Assembly (NCBI GenBank): GCA_016271365.2
Contig: JADMNL010000022.1
Coordinates: forward strand, 222,742,501-222,806,500
Length of the DNA stretch: 64,000 nucleotides
Direction of reading: 5' to 3'
Origin: Neoceratodus forsteri
Taxonomy: Eukaryota; Chordata; Ceratodontiformes; Ceratodontidae
The stretch's first letter is position 1, and each line of letters starts with the position of its first letter. The position numbers and the translations under genes are program-made. The notes under the pieces were generated by a model that was not told the origin of the DNA, made no database searches, and worked only from the letters and a program-made list of their open reading frames with translations. Shown piece after piece: positions 22,818 through 32,339 of this stretch.

Positions 22818-24398
22818 TTACTAAAGGTTTAGAATCTGATCTAACAATCAAGCTATAAGCAACACTTAGATTAGTATTAACATCTTACACTTGCTAGTAT
22901 TATTTAAACAGTATTAGCTAAAAGTGAACTAAGGAAGAAAAGAAAAAAAAATAATCCTTTGGAATGAGCAAAGAGAGAGTGTACCAGAGACTAACCACAA
23001 GGTACCTCAATTGGTTCTGAACCAGACAAAACCCAGTGTTCAACTGCCATGGAGTTCTGTGTAGATAAATTATTAGAAAATAAAAACACAGAGTAATATT
23101 GCAGTAAAAACATATTATTCTACCCCTGAAAGTCCCTTTGAAAGTAGATCCAGGTTAAAATCACATAAAGCCTTCACTTAATTTACCATAGGATGAGGAT
23201 GTATTTAACACTGTCGAAACAGGGCCTAATAACACAGTCCCTAAGCTCAGTTGAAATTACAAGATAAAGAAATTTGTTAACCAGGTTAACCTTATCCATA
23301 TTAAAAACCAACCCCAGGGTTTTGTTTTTTTGAAACTAAATCAATAATCAATAAAAAGGAAAAGAAAAGGGAAAACTCTCTAGGCCCCACTATACAACCA
23401 TACAAAATGTATTCTCCAATAGAGTCCCACAAATGCTATCAGCATGAGTCCAAAAAGACTATCCACTGGCCTACTGTTTAGTAAATAGTCTATAAACCTC
23501 TCACCTCCCCAGAATGTTCCCCCGGTGCATATTCCTATACATTGAGAAAAGCACTCCAGAGGTCAGAATCAGGTATTCTATTAGCCAGAGATAATATAGT
23601 CCCTATAAGTACAGAGTTCCTATACCGAGGCTTAATCGGACACATAATCGCTGACCACAGCTAATATGGGACACTTAGAAAAAGGAAATATTCCTGAAAG
23701 AAAATTTTAGTCCTAATTGAGTAGTGGGGTCCATAGATCTTTGGAACAAAACTCCTTTCTCCTTCCCATAGAACGTCATCCCATAGGAATCAGTGAAGGT
23801 AAAATGAATTCTCACCTGGTATCCTTATTATGAAAGGGAGCCCCTGAGCAGAAGAAAATCACACCTTAGAATTTCTTTCCCTTGCCCTTCTTTAAATAGT
23901 CTAGGAAAAAAAAAACATTAAGCAAGGAAGAAAATACAAACATTGAACAGTACAAGCTAGGAATCCCAGAAAACTGCGATATTGCTATAAGCCATTAGAT
24001 GTCACTAGAGCCACGTCAATATCTACTACTTCTATTTGTCCACCCATTCATATTTACTATTAACATATCAAGCAATATTGTAAATAATAAAGAGTTCATT
24101 TAGGAACTTTCTTTGCTAAAGCCAGCAGGAAAAAGTTTCTTTAAGGCTAAAAACATTGACCATCCTGTAGTGGCCATTCGCTTCCTTTCGGGATGAATGT
24201 CTGTACTTCTCCAGAAACCCTAGGTGTTTCCTCTCCATCCCAGAACCAACGAGGAACAAATTTCCTGATCAACATTTCAAGTCAGCTGTCTTGCAGTTGA
24301 GGAGATAGTGATTCCTCAAAGACATGAGAAATATCCTAAGAGTCAGACAAAATAGTAAGACCCCGACCCTCTTCTGGAGCATAACCTGGCTCACTGCT
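22818..24398 (-). other. Inter-ORF region of L1-B
   Basis: About 1.5 kb between ORF1 and ORF2 with no open frame that resembles a known protein. The end of ORF1 probably extends into its upstream part (24399-24617). Its length is comparable with the same interval of L1-C. Confidence 0.5.
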
Positions 24399-25547
24399 TT
24401 AACTTTGTTGGTCTGTGTTTTTTGTAGCTCCCTCAATCAATCTATATCTATTTTTAGAGATAGGGATTGTTTTGTGATAGGATTTTGCCGACCAAGTCAT
24501 GGATTTAGGAATGGGCTTAACATTGAGTGGCACAGAAGTTGGAACTTTAAAGGGATTTTTTTGTGATTCAGCTATAGAGCTGCTGCTACTCAGAGCTTGC
24601 TGGGTTGAAGTATGCACAGTATACAGGGGCTCACAAGGTTGTTTTTCATTTGAGGCTCGAACTGAAAAACTTTGGTTGTCTCTCTGACTCTGTAATCCTT
24701 TCTGACTGGAACTATCAGGCCACTATTTTTTAGTGAAAGACCAGGCTACTTCCACCATAGCGAAGGAATGTGCTTCTTCCCCCATTTGAGTCACTAAAAT
24801 AGCTGGGTATTTCACAAAGTATCTGACATTCAGTCTCTGCAGTGCAGCTCTAACCGGGGCAAACATTTTCCTTTTTTCTACTACTTCTGTCGAGAAATCT
24901 TGAAAGATGTACACTCCTTCCGCATTACAATTCAAAGATTTCCTTTCTCTTGCTAATCTTAGAATATGCTCTTTAACAGAGAATCATAAAAAGTTAACAA
25001 TGATGGGTCTCGGACCTTGCCCTGGATTGGGTCTAGGTGATAATGCCCTGTGAGCCCTTTCAGTTTCTATCCGCCAGTTCCCTTCGCATTTTAGCAATGC
25101 TGTAATAAAATCTTGTAAGAATCTGATCATATCTGGACCTTCCAAACCTTCAGGGCTCCCCACTATTTTCAAGTTATTTTGCCTCCCTCTGTTCTCCAAA
25201 TCATTTAATTTCTCTGAAACTTTAGTTAGTTGCCTTGTTTCCCCTTCAACAAAATCTTCCAATTTAATGAGGGATTCTTCTAAAAAAGACAGCCTTTCTT
25301 CAAAGGCATTGATACCAATGGAAACTTCAGAAAGCTTTTTAGCTGTAGCAGTGTCATTCAATTTTAAGCCTGGAATGTCTTCCTTAATTGATAACATGTA
25401 TTTGATAAAAACCATATTACTTTTTTCTGCTTTGTTCATGCTTCCATTTTTACCTGTATTTAAATGTTTCTCTGAGGGTGGCACCATAGAAGAATTAGTG
25501 TGCCCCATTGTAGCAGTTGACGTGACCCGAGCTCTGTTACTGGGCAT
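24399..25547 (-). pseudogene. L1-B ORF1 (RNA-binding protein), broken
   Basis: ORF1 proteins bind the LINE RNA and form trimers. The 187-codon frame 24984-25547 opens MPSNRARVTSTATMG, then a heptad-rich coiled coil (about residues 70-120). The conserved LNDLENRGRQNNLKIVGSPE and AHRALSPRPNPGQGPRPIIV follow at the start of the RRM-like core. After a stop it continues with HILRLARERKS and VYIFQDFSTEVVEKRK (24723-24950), the C-terminal domain signature. A further open piece (24399-24617) is Ser/Lys-rich. At least two stops separate the pieces. Confidence 0.8.
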
Positions 25548-25613
25548 CTCTGAGAAGAACGTCCCGCTCTCTTTCCTGACAGGATTATTTAAAAAAAACT
25601 AGACTTACAGGTA

Positions 25614-26429
25614 CAGTTCCCACCACTTATAGCACCCACGCCTAATGCGGGTAATTGCTTTTGGCAGGCAAATTCCTGTTTCCACTTGCCCACTACATTG
25701 ACTGCAATGTAAAAATCGCTGGTTATAGTGATCTAAGCCTGCCTTCTATTGCGGGCAGATTAGCTCCTAAAGCTCAACATGCTGAAGTGTGAATTAACTT
25801 TCTAACAGCTAATCTGCCCAAAACAGAAGGCAGGCATAGAGCACTAACTAACCGCTAATTGGTACTGTACCAGCTTAATGTAGTAGCAGACTGGCAGTGA
25901 ACGGCAGTGAACGGAAGAAGTGATCTGTCCCAAAGAAGGGATCCGATTATGTTAGTTTGCTGCCCCATGTGGTGCTGGGTTGATTTCCTGAGTCCTTTTA
26001 TGTAGTGGCAGACTGGCAGTGAATGGCAGTGAACGGAAGAAGCGATCTGTCCCGAAGAAGGGATCCTTTATGCCGTGGCAGTTACGGGATAGTGATAGTG
26101 AAAGGAACCACCCATTGTGCTGCAAAGGGAGGATCCAACCAGTGAAAGCTGCTGTGATTTCGTGTAGAGGGCAGCATGAGGCGGCAGTGACGGAAGCACG
26201 GGAGCACGGGAACAGACAAGGTGAGTGCAGTAAACTAACAGACATAGCAGACCAAGTCCAACTCCTAACTGGGGAGAGAATAAATATATAGAACATGTGA
26301 GTTCCTCTGGAGGGATTTTATGTAGCGGCAGTGCAATGTAAAAATAATCATTTTCGGTTACTGCGACCAGTCCTTATAACGGGCAGAATCTGCTTACACA
26401 GATGTGTCTGTTATAAGCGGCTTTGACTG
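25614..26429. mobile_element. Tigger/pogo-like non-autonomous element, 816 bp
   Basis: The ends are inverted repeats next to TA: left TA-CAGTTCCCACCACTTATAGC, right (reverse complement) TA-CAGTCAAAGCCGCTTATAAC, about 17 of 20 matching. TA target duplication and CAGT ends are typical of the Tigger/pogo branch of Tc1/mariner. Inside, a block near 25878-25950 (GGCAGTGAACGGAAGAAG ... AAGGGATCC) is repeated at 26001-26075. There is no transposase frame. It sits in the 5' UTR of L1-B. Confidence 0.8.
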
Positions 26430-26431
26430 TA

Positions 26432-26594
26432 TAGTTTTTGGATAAAAGGAATCACAAAAATATGGACTAATGCAGTATAAACTCTGCGCTGACAAAAAGT
26501 TGAAATAAGATAATTAAATAAGATGGATTTCGTAGTGGCATCGGAGTCCTTAGGTTAAGCTGGCATCCTCATCGGCACGCATACAAGAGTTCCA
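26432..26594 (-). other. 5' end of L1-B beyond the Tigger insertion
   Basis: The remaining 5' UTR of L1-B, bounded by the TA at 26430 and the duplicated GAAAGTTTATT at 26595. No coding sequence was seen. Confidence 0.6.
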
Positions 26595-26605
26595 GAAAGT
26601 TTATT

Positions 26606-27000
26606 ATTGTAGGCAAAAAGGGGGAGGGAGAAGCCTCATATCATGGTGCACCTGGGCACAAATGACTTGGAGGGTAACACAGTCTAAGAGGTGCAGGAGA
26701 GATTCGTGGAGCTTGAAAAGTTGAGTGAGGAGGCAGGGAGTTCAGTAACTTTCTTGGAAGGTCTCCCAGTACCCAGAGCAAGTGCAGCAAGGAAACTGAG
26801 AATAGAAGAGTTTAACACATAGGTGGGGACCTTGTGTCAAACCAAAGGGTACAGGCTGGTGGGGGGATGGGACAGAACTTGAGATCAGCACCCTGTATGC
26901 CCAGCACAGGTTACACTTGAGCAGTGAGGGCTTGGGGGTCTTAAAACAGAGACGGGAGAAATACATAGCAACCAGGGTGGATTCTAAACTAGCTGTGGAG
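26606..27000 (+). pseudogene. CR1-B ORF1, second half of the esterase
   Basis: It resumes the ORF1 esterase after L1-B. IMVHLGTNDLEGN at about 26641 is the GTND block that carries the catalytic Asn of SGNH hydrolases. It is followed, in the same or neighbouring frame, by the alpha-helical VQERFVELEKL region and FLEGLPVPRASAARKL. With the GDS box at about 18730 this makes two of the four SGNH blocks. Stops follow from about 26820. Confidence 0.65.
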
Positions 27001-27099
27001 GGAGGCAAGTGGTTGGAAATCAAACAATGTCTCCAATTGGGGGAGCCAAACCAGCTTACCCACCCCAAATACCAGTAGGATAACTGCAGGGGTGCATTC

Positions 27100-27790
27100 A
27101 CACAGTGCCACTGACAATAGGGTTCAGAAGGGGAAGGATGGAAAGGGCACATGTTGGAGGGTAGACTTTTTAAATGTGAGGAGCCTGGGGAACAAAGCAG
27201 CCAAGTTGCAGACTCTGATGGCAGAGGGGAGATGTGGTCATAGCTGCCATCACTGAAACATGGGCCACCCAACACCAGGACTGGGACCTGGTGATCTCAA
27301 GGTACAGGCTTTACCACAGGGAAAAAGGGAACGGAGATGGGGTAGCTATTTATGTGAGGGTGGTGATACAGTGTGCCAGTAAGAGAGGGTAGGGCAGAGA
27401 CATCACGGATGCAATTCCAGGATTCAAGGAACAGGACACTTAAGATGGGGGTGGCTTATAGACCACCATCTCTGGCAGAGGACTTGGATAGGAAACAAGA
27501 GGGGCAGATAAGAAGGGTCAGCAGGAAGGGTAACACCATGATTGTGGGGTACTTCAATCTGCCAGGGATAGATTGGAGCACCTCAGTCACTTCCAGCATT
27601 AAGGAGCAGATCCTCCTGGAGGCTTTCCAGGACAGCTTCCTGGTACATATGATAAATGAGCCAACCAGGTTAGATAACATTCTGGACCTAGTGCTGACTA
27701 ATGGGGACTTTGTCAGGGAACTGGGTATGGGGAATCCACTGGGAGGCAGTGACCACCACATGGTGTGATTCTAACTTAACATGGGCAGGG
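27100..27790 (+). pseudogene. CR1-B ORF2 endonuclease domain
   Basis: The endonuclease domain of CR1 ORF2. NVRSLGNKAAKLQTLMAEG (about 27173) is the usual N-terminal opening. The 131-codon frame 27373-27768 contains GVAYRPPSL, IVGYFNLPGIDWS, EPTRLDNILDLVLTNGDFV and GGSDHHMV. The family's catalytic Asp in GDFN appears as Tyr (GYFN), while the SDH motif near the C-terminus is kept. That change alone would be expected to abolish nicking. Confidence 0.85.
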
Positions 27791-27984
27791 AGGTGACAGG
27801 AACAGGGACCAGGGACCAGGGTGTTGGACTTCAGGTGAACCAACTTTGGTAGGATGAGGGAGACAGTGGCCGGGCACCTAACCAGCATCCTCCTGCACAT
27901 GGATGCAAATCAGAAATGGGAGGTTATCAAGCTAGGTCTCACAGAGGCCACCAGCTCTTGTACAAGGACATAAAGCAAAAAAGC

Positions 27985-28395
27985 TAGGTCCAAAAAGCCA
28001 AGTTGGTTAAGAGGGGAGGTGTTGAAGAAGGTGAGGGTGAAAAGAGCAGCCTTCGGAAGATGCAAGAGATCCAGTCAGTGAGAAGACAGTGAGAAGTACC
28101 TGAAAAAATCAAGACAGGTGACCAGGAGAGGGGAGGTAATCCTGCCACTGTACATGCCATTGATGAGGCTGTACCTGGAGTACTGCATACGGTACTGGCA
28201 CCCATACCTTAAGGAAGGATATTAAATTACTGTAGGGGGGTCCAGCACTGAGCTACGTGGATGCTTCTGGGATTGAAGGACAAACCCTACAAGGAAAGGC
28301 TAAGGGAAATGAACTTGTACTCCCTGTAGGAGAGGAGGGATAGGGGAGGTATGACATAGACCTTTAAATATTTGAAGGTTATTAACAAGACTATG
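27985..28395 (+). pseudogene. CR1-B ORF2 linker joined to C-terminal tail; RT core deleted
   Basis: The linker SKKPSWLRGEVLKKVRVKRA (about 27985) is the same part of CR1 seen at 13200 in CR1-A. Near 28130 the sequence jumps to EVILPLYMPLMRLYLEYCIR and YWHPYLKEGY, which lie well after the RT catalytic core in other CR1 copies (compare 47456-47860 read on minus). The RT fingers, palm and thumb are thus missing between about 28125 and 28130. The C-terminal trace ends near 28390. Confidence 0.8.
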
Positions 28396-28799
28396 CTCTC
28401 CACAGTGGGGTGTGTCTTTGTGAGGAGCCACAGCTGGTAGTTAGGAACAGCATATCAGCAGCATGGCATCATCTGGTGAGGAGGGGCTGAGTGCTGATGA
28501 TCACTGAGGGACACTGCTGTGTGATGAGAGACTGGGGAACATTTTTGTGTGTAAGATTAGGTACTGTTTTGTGTTAAAGGCTTTTTTTGTCCCGGGGTAG
28601 TGTGTGTGTTTCTTTTTTTTTGCAGGTTTCAGGTAGTCTCTTGCATGTTGTGTAAACTTTCTTGTAGACTTGATGGTTTGTTTAGGTGTTTTAGTGATTG
28701 AGGGGATTGTTCTTAATTGTTAGGGTGGTGTGGTGTAGTGTGTTTAATTGGTTTAGTCCATCATTAAGTTTGTTTTGGTTGTTTGGTGGTGCATACTTT
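28396..28799. other. T/G-rich stretch without a recognised feature
   Basis: A G/T-rich segment after CR1-B with several short T runs. I see no protein, RNA or named repeat in it. Confidence 0.3.
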
Positions 28800-28850
28800 C
28801 ACACCTACACCTGTATACCTATTAGTTTAGGTATACAGATATAGGTGTGT
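28800..28850. repeat. Near-perfect hairpin, 23-24-bp arms
   Basis: CACACCTACACCTGTATACC and, after a short loop, GGTATACAGATATAGGTGTG are reverse complements with about two mismatches. The loop is about 4-8 bases around TTAG. It directly precedes a small tandem array with the same GGTATACAG core. Confidence 0.7.
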
Positions 28851-28970
28851 AGATGCACAGTTTTAATTTGGAGGTTTACAGATTTAATTGGGAGGTATAC
28901 AACTTTAACTGGGAGAGGGAACAGCTTTAATTCAGAGGTATACAGGTTTAACTTGGGGCTGGTATACTGG
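28845..28970. repeat. Minisatellite of about 27-31 bp, 4-5 copies
   Basis: The phrase AGGTATACAGGTTTAACTTG and its variants (GAGGTTTACAGATTTAATTG, GAGGTATACAACTTTAACTG, AACAGCTTTAATTCAG) repeat with drift. The unit is imperfect, so the copy number is approximate. Confidence 0.65.
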
Positions 28971-29787
28971 GAAATACATGGTAGTGGATCCTATAAGGCT
29001 ATATCTCCATCCATATATAGTATTATTATTATACTTTAGTAAACCTTTGATGTAATTATTACAGGCACTGGAATTATGTAATAAACCTAGTATAACAGAA
29101 GCCTTGTTACAATATGGTGCATTACCTACTGTATGGCAATAAAGGTGAAACACAATTGTTGTTATAACTTAAAACTAAATGCATACATTTCAGATGTGGG
29201 GAGGATCAAGATAAAATGCCTGCTTAATCTTAAAGCTCTGCAAATATGTTAAAAAAGATGAAACTGAATATTTATTTATATATTTTTTTTAATGTTTCAC
29301 TGGGACAGACACTGAGTTGGTAGCAACTCACTTCCAGATGTGTTCTGGGAGAAGAGGAAAGGGAGGACAATGAGGGACACTAATAATAGTAATACAATGG
29401 TAGGTATTGGAGCATCTTAAATGTCAATTGTACAAGGACAATGAATGCATGAAGTAAAGTACTTAACAATACAATAAAGTGCTGGGGGATAACATCATTT
29501 GCAATCTGCAGAGGCAATACTGAGTTCAGGGTGGGAGCAAAGGTTGTGGATTTGGAGGATGGACCAGGGGACTCACCAGTGTACAGGGTGAAAAGGAATA
29601 TGTTTTTTTCTTTCCAGTTAGCATTACAATGATCAGAGTATTGTCCAAGGTTTTGATGAAAAATGTGTAATTTTATACTATTGCTCTTCAATGATTTACA
29701 GTAGTTTACAGGAAAGTAACAGTTCATAGTCACAAAAATGTAATAATATTGTTAAGCTTGATCACGTAACCATGAGTCTTTGATTAT
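28971..29787. other. No gene recognised
   Basis: Low-copy-looking A/T-rich DNA. The 117-codon minus frame at 29380-29733 has no recognisable domain. It is the downstream flank of the V-like exon below, where a recombination signal would be expected; none was convincing. Confidence 0.3.
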
Positions 29788-30284
29788 TCAGTAATACAAA
29801 GCCTCGTCTGCCAATTCCATTCTTGATATACTTAGTAAGCAGTAGTAAAAAATCTTTATTTTTATACAGGATTTGTTGGAAAAACACATCATTGGGATTG
29901 TGGTCCTGTTTACAAGGTGGTCCTGTGTTCCAATAAAATATACAGTTACAGGTTGAAAACATTTATACAAACAGACACATTACAAAGACTAACAGTGTAC
30001 ATCATCTTTACAAAATTCACTAAAGGGTGGGGATTTTATGATATGTACAAACATTATTTTTCCCTCCATCAACAGTAAACTGTTTTAACATTCACTGTCG
30101 GTTTCATTATTTCCACTTTCTTTTCCTCTGTAGACCACATACTGAAGTTCTCCATCAGGAAACTGGCGGTACCAGTACAGAGATGGATTTGACCAAGTGT
30201 AAGAATAAGGACATTTCACGGTTAATCTTCATCAATAACATAAACTCTGGATTTAGTGTTCAACAGAATCTCCACTGGATTCAT
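29788..30284 (-). pseudogene. T-cell-receptor-like V exon, disrupted
   Basis: A V exon would encode the variable immunoglobulin domain of a TCR chain. On minus, a frame near 30220-30095 reads RLTVKCPYSYTWSN, then PSLYWYRQFPDGELQYVVYR. This has the first conserved Cys (30211-30213) and the W of the WYRQ motif (30172-30174), with 12 residues between them, as in V-alpha/delta domains. A GDSVE motif lies upstream and a possible splice acceptor (TTTTTAG) ends at 30285. A piece of framework 3 follows (FTVDGGKNN, about 30080). After about 230 bp of foreign-looking sequence, SISRMELADEALYY ends at a TGA (29788) where the second Cys is expected. Stops and shifts make it a pseudogene. A V-alpha-like class is inferred; the far piece is less sure. 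Confidence 0.6.
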
Positions 30285-30289
30285 CTAAA

Positions 30290-30360
30290 AATCTCTCTCT
30301 CTCTTTCTAATCTGTCTATCCCCATATATACACACACACACAGACATATATAATATATAC
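30290..30360. repeat. (CT)n and (AC)n microsatellite
   Basis: CTCTCTCTCTCT at 30292-30304, then ATATATACACACACACACAG at about 30325-30344. It lies in the presumed intron just upstream of the V-like exon. Confidence 0.7.
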
Positions 30361-30675
30361 ATATTTATACAACATATGTTTGAGGATAAATATACAGATA
30401 CATTTCAACATTTCAAGGAGGAAAGTGAAAGTGAAAGTACTATGTTGATTTACCGAAACACAGAGTGGCAGGATCAACCAGATATGCTTTAACATTTTTA
30501 TTTATTTAAAAATAATGGAAAGATTTACAACATAACAATAAAGATCTACAAAAAAAACTTTAAACTGGCAGGAACAACCACATATTTTTTCAAGTAACAT
30601 CTCATCTATTGGATGGGGGCATATATAGGGGATTGTGTTGCATGAGGTCCCAAACATATGTTTGTATAAACAGAA

Positions 30676-30830
30676 CATGATATGACCTGAGTGAAGATAT
30701 CATATTTATCTTCACTCGAGGACAATGACATCAAGATATCTCATGCGTGGCTTCATCACTCGTGAGATATCATGATATCATTGGCTTCTTGTGCAGATAA
30801 ATATGATATCTTCACTCAGGTCATGTCATA
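30676..30830. repeat. Palindromic element (foldback MITE-like)
   Basis: The left arm ATGACCTGAGTGAAGATATC (from 30682) pairs with GATATCTTCACTCAGGTCAT (ending 30824). The inner parts AAGATATCTCATGCG and CGTGAGATATCATGATATC also pair, leaving a small loop around CTTCATCA. The whole 143-bp core is therefore close to one palindrome. No target duplication is clear, though ATGA/TCAT extends the symmetry outward. Confidence 0.75.
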
Positions 30831-30837
30831 TATTCCC

Positions 30838-30878
30838 CACACACACAGTCCACGCACACACACATACGTGTGTGTGCG

Positions 30879-30935
<57 letters not shown>
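30838..30935. repeat. Compound (AC)n-(TG)n-(TA)n microsatellite
   Basis: ACACACACAG, then CACACACACATACGTGTGTG, then about 36 bases of TA repeats ending at 30934. It gives spurious short open frames. Confidence 0.9.
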
Positions 30936-30936
<1 letters not shown>

Positions 30937-30952
30937 CAGCACTGTAACAACT

Positions 30953-31013
30953 GGCATTAACATTGCTGTACTGACATCAGGGTTGCTTCTCTGAAAGGAA
31001 CCTTTGTACCAGT
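30953..31013. repeat. Left part of the dispersed repeat (copy 2)
   Basis: AACATTGCTGTACTGACATC through CTTTGTACCAGT matches 15758-15812. It ends in CCAGT, the 5-bp site duplicated by the Gmr1-like element, and the repeat resumes at 39721. Confidence 0.65.
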
Positions 31014-32176
31014 TAGCACAACCCCACTCAGCTGGTCAGGCCCTCTGCTCCCACAATGCCAACCTCCTAGTGCAGTATTGTGGACAGGTAAGAGAACAGG
31101 GTAACCCTCCTATCAGTTTGTTGGCCCGAATCACCTTTGGTCTCAAGTTCTGGGGGGATTCAAACTGTGAACCTTATGCTAGCATACCCAAATGTACAGG
31201 CTCAGATAATCTGCTCTTCAGGGGATGCCAGATATCTTTCACCAAGGGCACCTAACCAGGTATCCAAAATGAACCCTTAAATCTCTATGAAAGACCTTGG
31301 GTATTTCTTACCTTTTTCCAGTTCAGTAACACCATTAAGCTTAGGCACAGTTGTCAACTTTAACCATCTATACTTCACATGCAAAACAAAGAATTTTGAA
31401 GGCACACCAGGCAGTCTCTTTATGGATACAAATATGTAAAATGTAAACACAGAACAATATATCACAAAGCATACAATCACTTAAAAGAAAACAAGGAAAA
31501 AAAGTACAAACATAAACTTCTACCACAATACAATTAGACTTGTCTATCTAATGTATTATTACCTTCTTACAGTGCTTATAGTTAGATGTTGTTTCAGAGT
31601 CCAACAGGAATGTGTGTAAGATCAGACACAGAATAGTTTAAACTGTTTCTATACCCGCCTTTTCCATGATGTCACCTAGCTCCTCCTGGTTAAATATAAA
31701 AAAAATGAATAAACATAGGAAGTCCTATCAGAAGGTATATTAAATAAGGTGACATCAGCAAAAACTCATTTCCCTGTATGACTTCTTAATTAAGTCTTTC
31801 CTTAGATCTAGTGTGGTTTCCTGCTTTTTGAAGACATCACAGGACTTTTATGACTAACTCGGCCATATCTCACTTAGGTGCAATATAGCTTTTTAACACC
31901 AGTTGAAATTAACTGTTTTTCCTCTGAAGACATCATAAAATGGATATTTTAGTTTTCCTGGCTTCAAAGCAACACAGATCATAAATATGGCCATAAAATG
32001 TAACTTGAAAGTTAGTCACATTACAGAGACCTGCTGTTTAAGATATCCTGTCATTTGAACTGAAACCTGGGGAGGTCATCCCAGTAACACAGGATGTCTC
32101 ATGTCAGACAATCACACACTACAATTTTATTTTTCAAAATCATAGAGCTATCAGAACCAGCTGGCCAAGTGTCACA
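31014..32176 (-). repeat. 3' LTR of the Gmr1-like element
   Basis: A 1163-bp LTR matching 37186-39720 once CR1-C is removed. Its outer end reads TAGCACA where the partner has the canonical TGTCACA. It lacks about 25 bp (CTAAGAAGTTTACTTAG and nearby) that the other LTR keeps after CAGTCTCTTTA. By eye, differences are most frequent in the first 250 bp. Confidence 0.9.
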
Positions 32177-32200
32177 ATCTTCCCTACCTAGACTGAATTT
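32177..32200 (-). promoter_or_regulatory. Polypurine tract next to the 3' LTR
   Basis: On minus, AGGTAGGGAAGAT directly precedes the LTR start TGTGACACTTGG. It is the expected primer for plus-strand DNA synthesis, with one pyrimidine interruption. Confidence 0.5.
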
Positions 32201-32339
32201 GGGGGCTCTATCCCCAGCATGGGATGAGCTTCCCAAATCAGTTCACTCCTCATAGACGTGTGATAAGCCATCGTTGTTCTGATTGGTCACTCCAGCCCTA
32301 TGTAGGATTGTCATGTTGTAACCTTGTAAGGCAAGACTC

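Larger units (their letters stand above)
18847..26594 (-). mobile_element. Full-length L1/Tx1-clade LINE (L1-B)
   Basis: A minus-strand L1-like element with a poly(A)-side end at 18847 (AATAAAGATTTTTTATGG then A's on minus) and a 5' end near 26594. It is flanked by the 11-bp duplication GAAAGTTTATT (18836-18846 and 26595-26605). After subtracting the Tigger insertion it is about 6.93 kb and contains 5' UTR, ORF1, a spacer, ORF2 and 3' UTR. It lies inside the CR1-B esterase. The duplication ends in a T-rich stretch on plus, as expected for target-primed reverse transcription in this orientation. Confidence 0.9.
17791..28395 (+). mobile_element. CR1-clade LINE with ORF1 and ORF2 traces (CR1-B)
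   Basis: A plus-strand CR1 reaching back into ORF1, which most genomic CR1 copies lack. Its order is: cysteine-containing N-terminus of ORF1 (about 17900-18060), a low-complexity segment, the start of the esterase (about 18730), interruption by L1-B, the rest of the esterase (26606-26960), endonuclease (27100-27790), endonuclease-RT linker (about 27985-28125), then a jump to the C-terminal region (28130-28395). The RT core is deleted. All frames are broken. Confidence 0.75.

Noticed and set aside
30452..30482. Minus-strand CTGGTTGATCCTGCCA resembles the 5' start of 18S rRNA
   Set aside because: Only about 16 bases match and nothing on either side continues the rRNA, so it is most likely chance.
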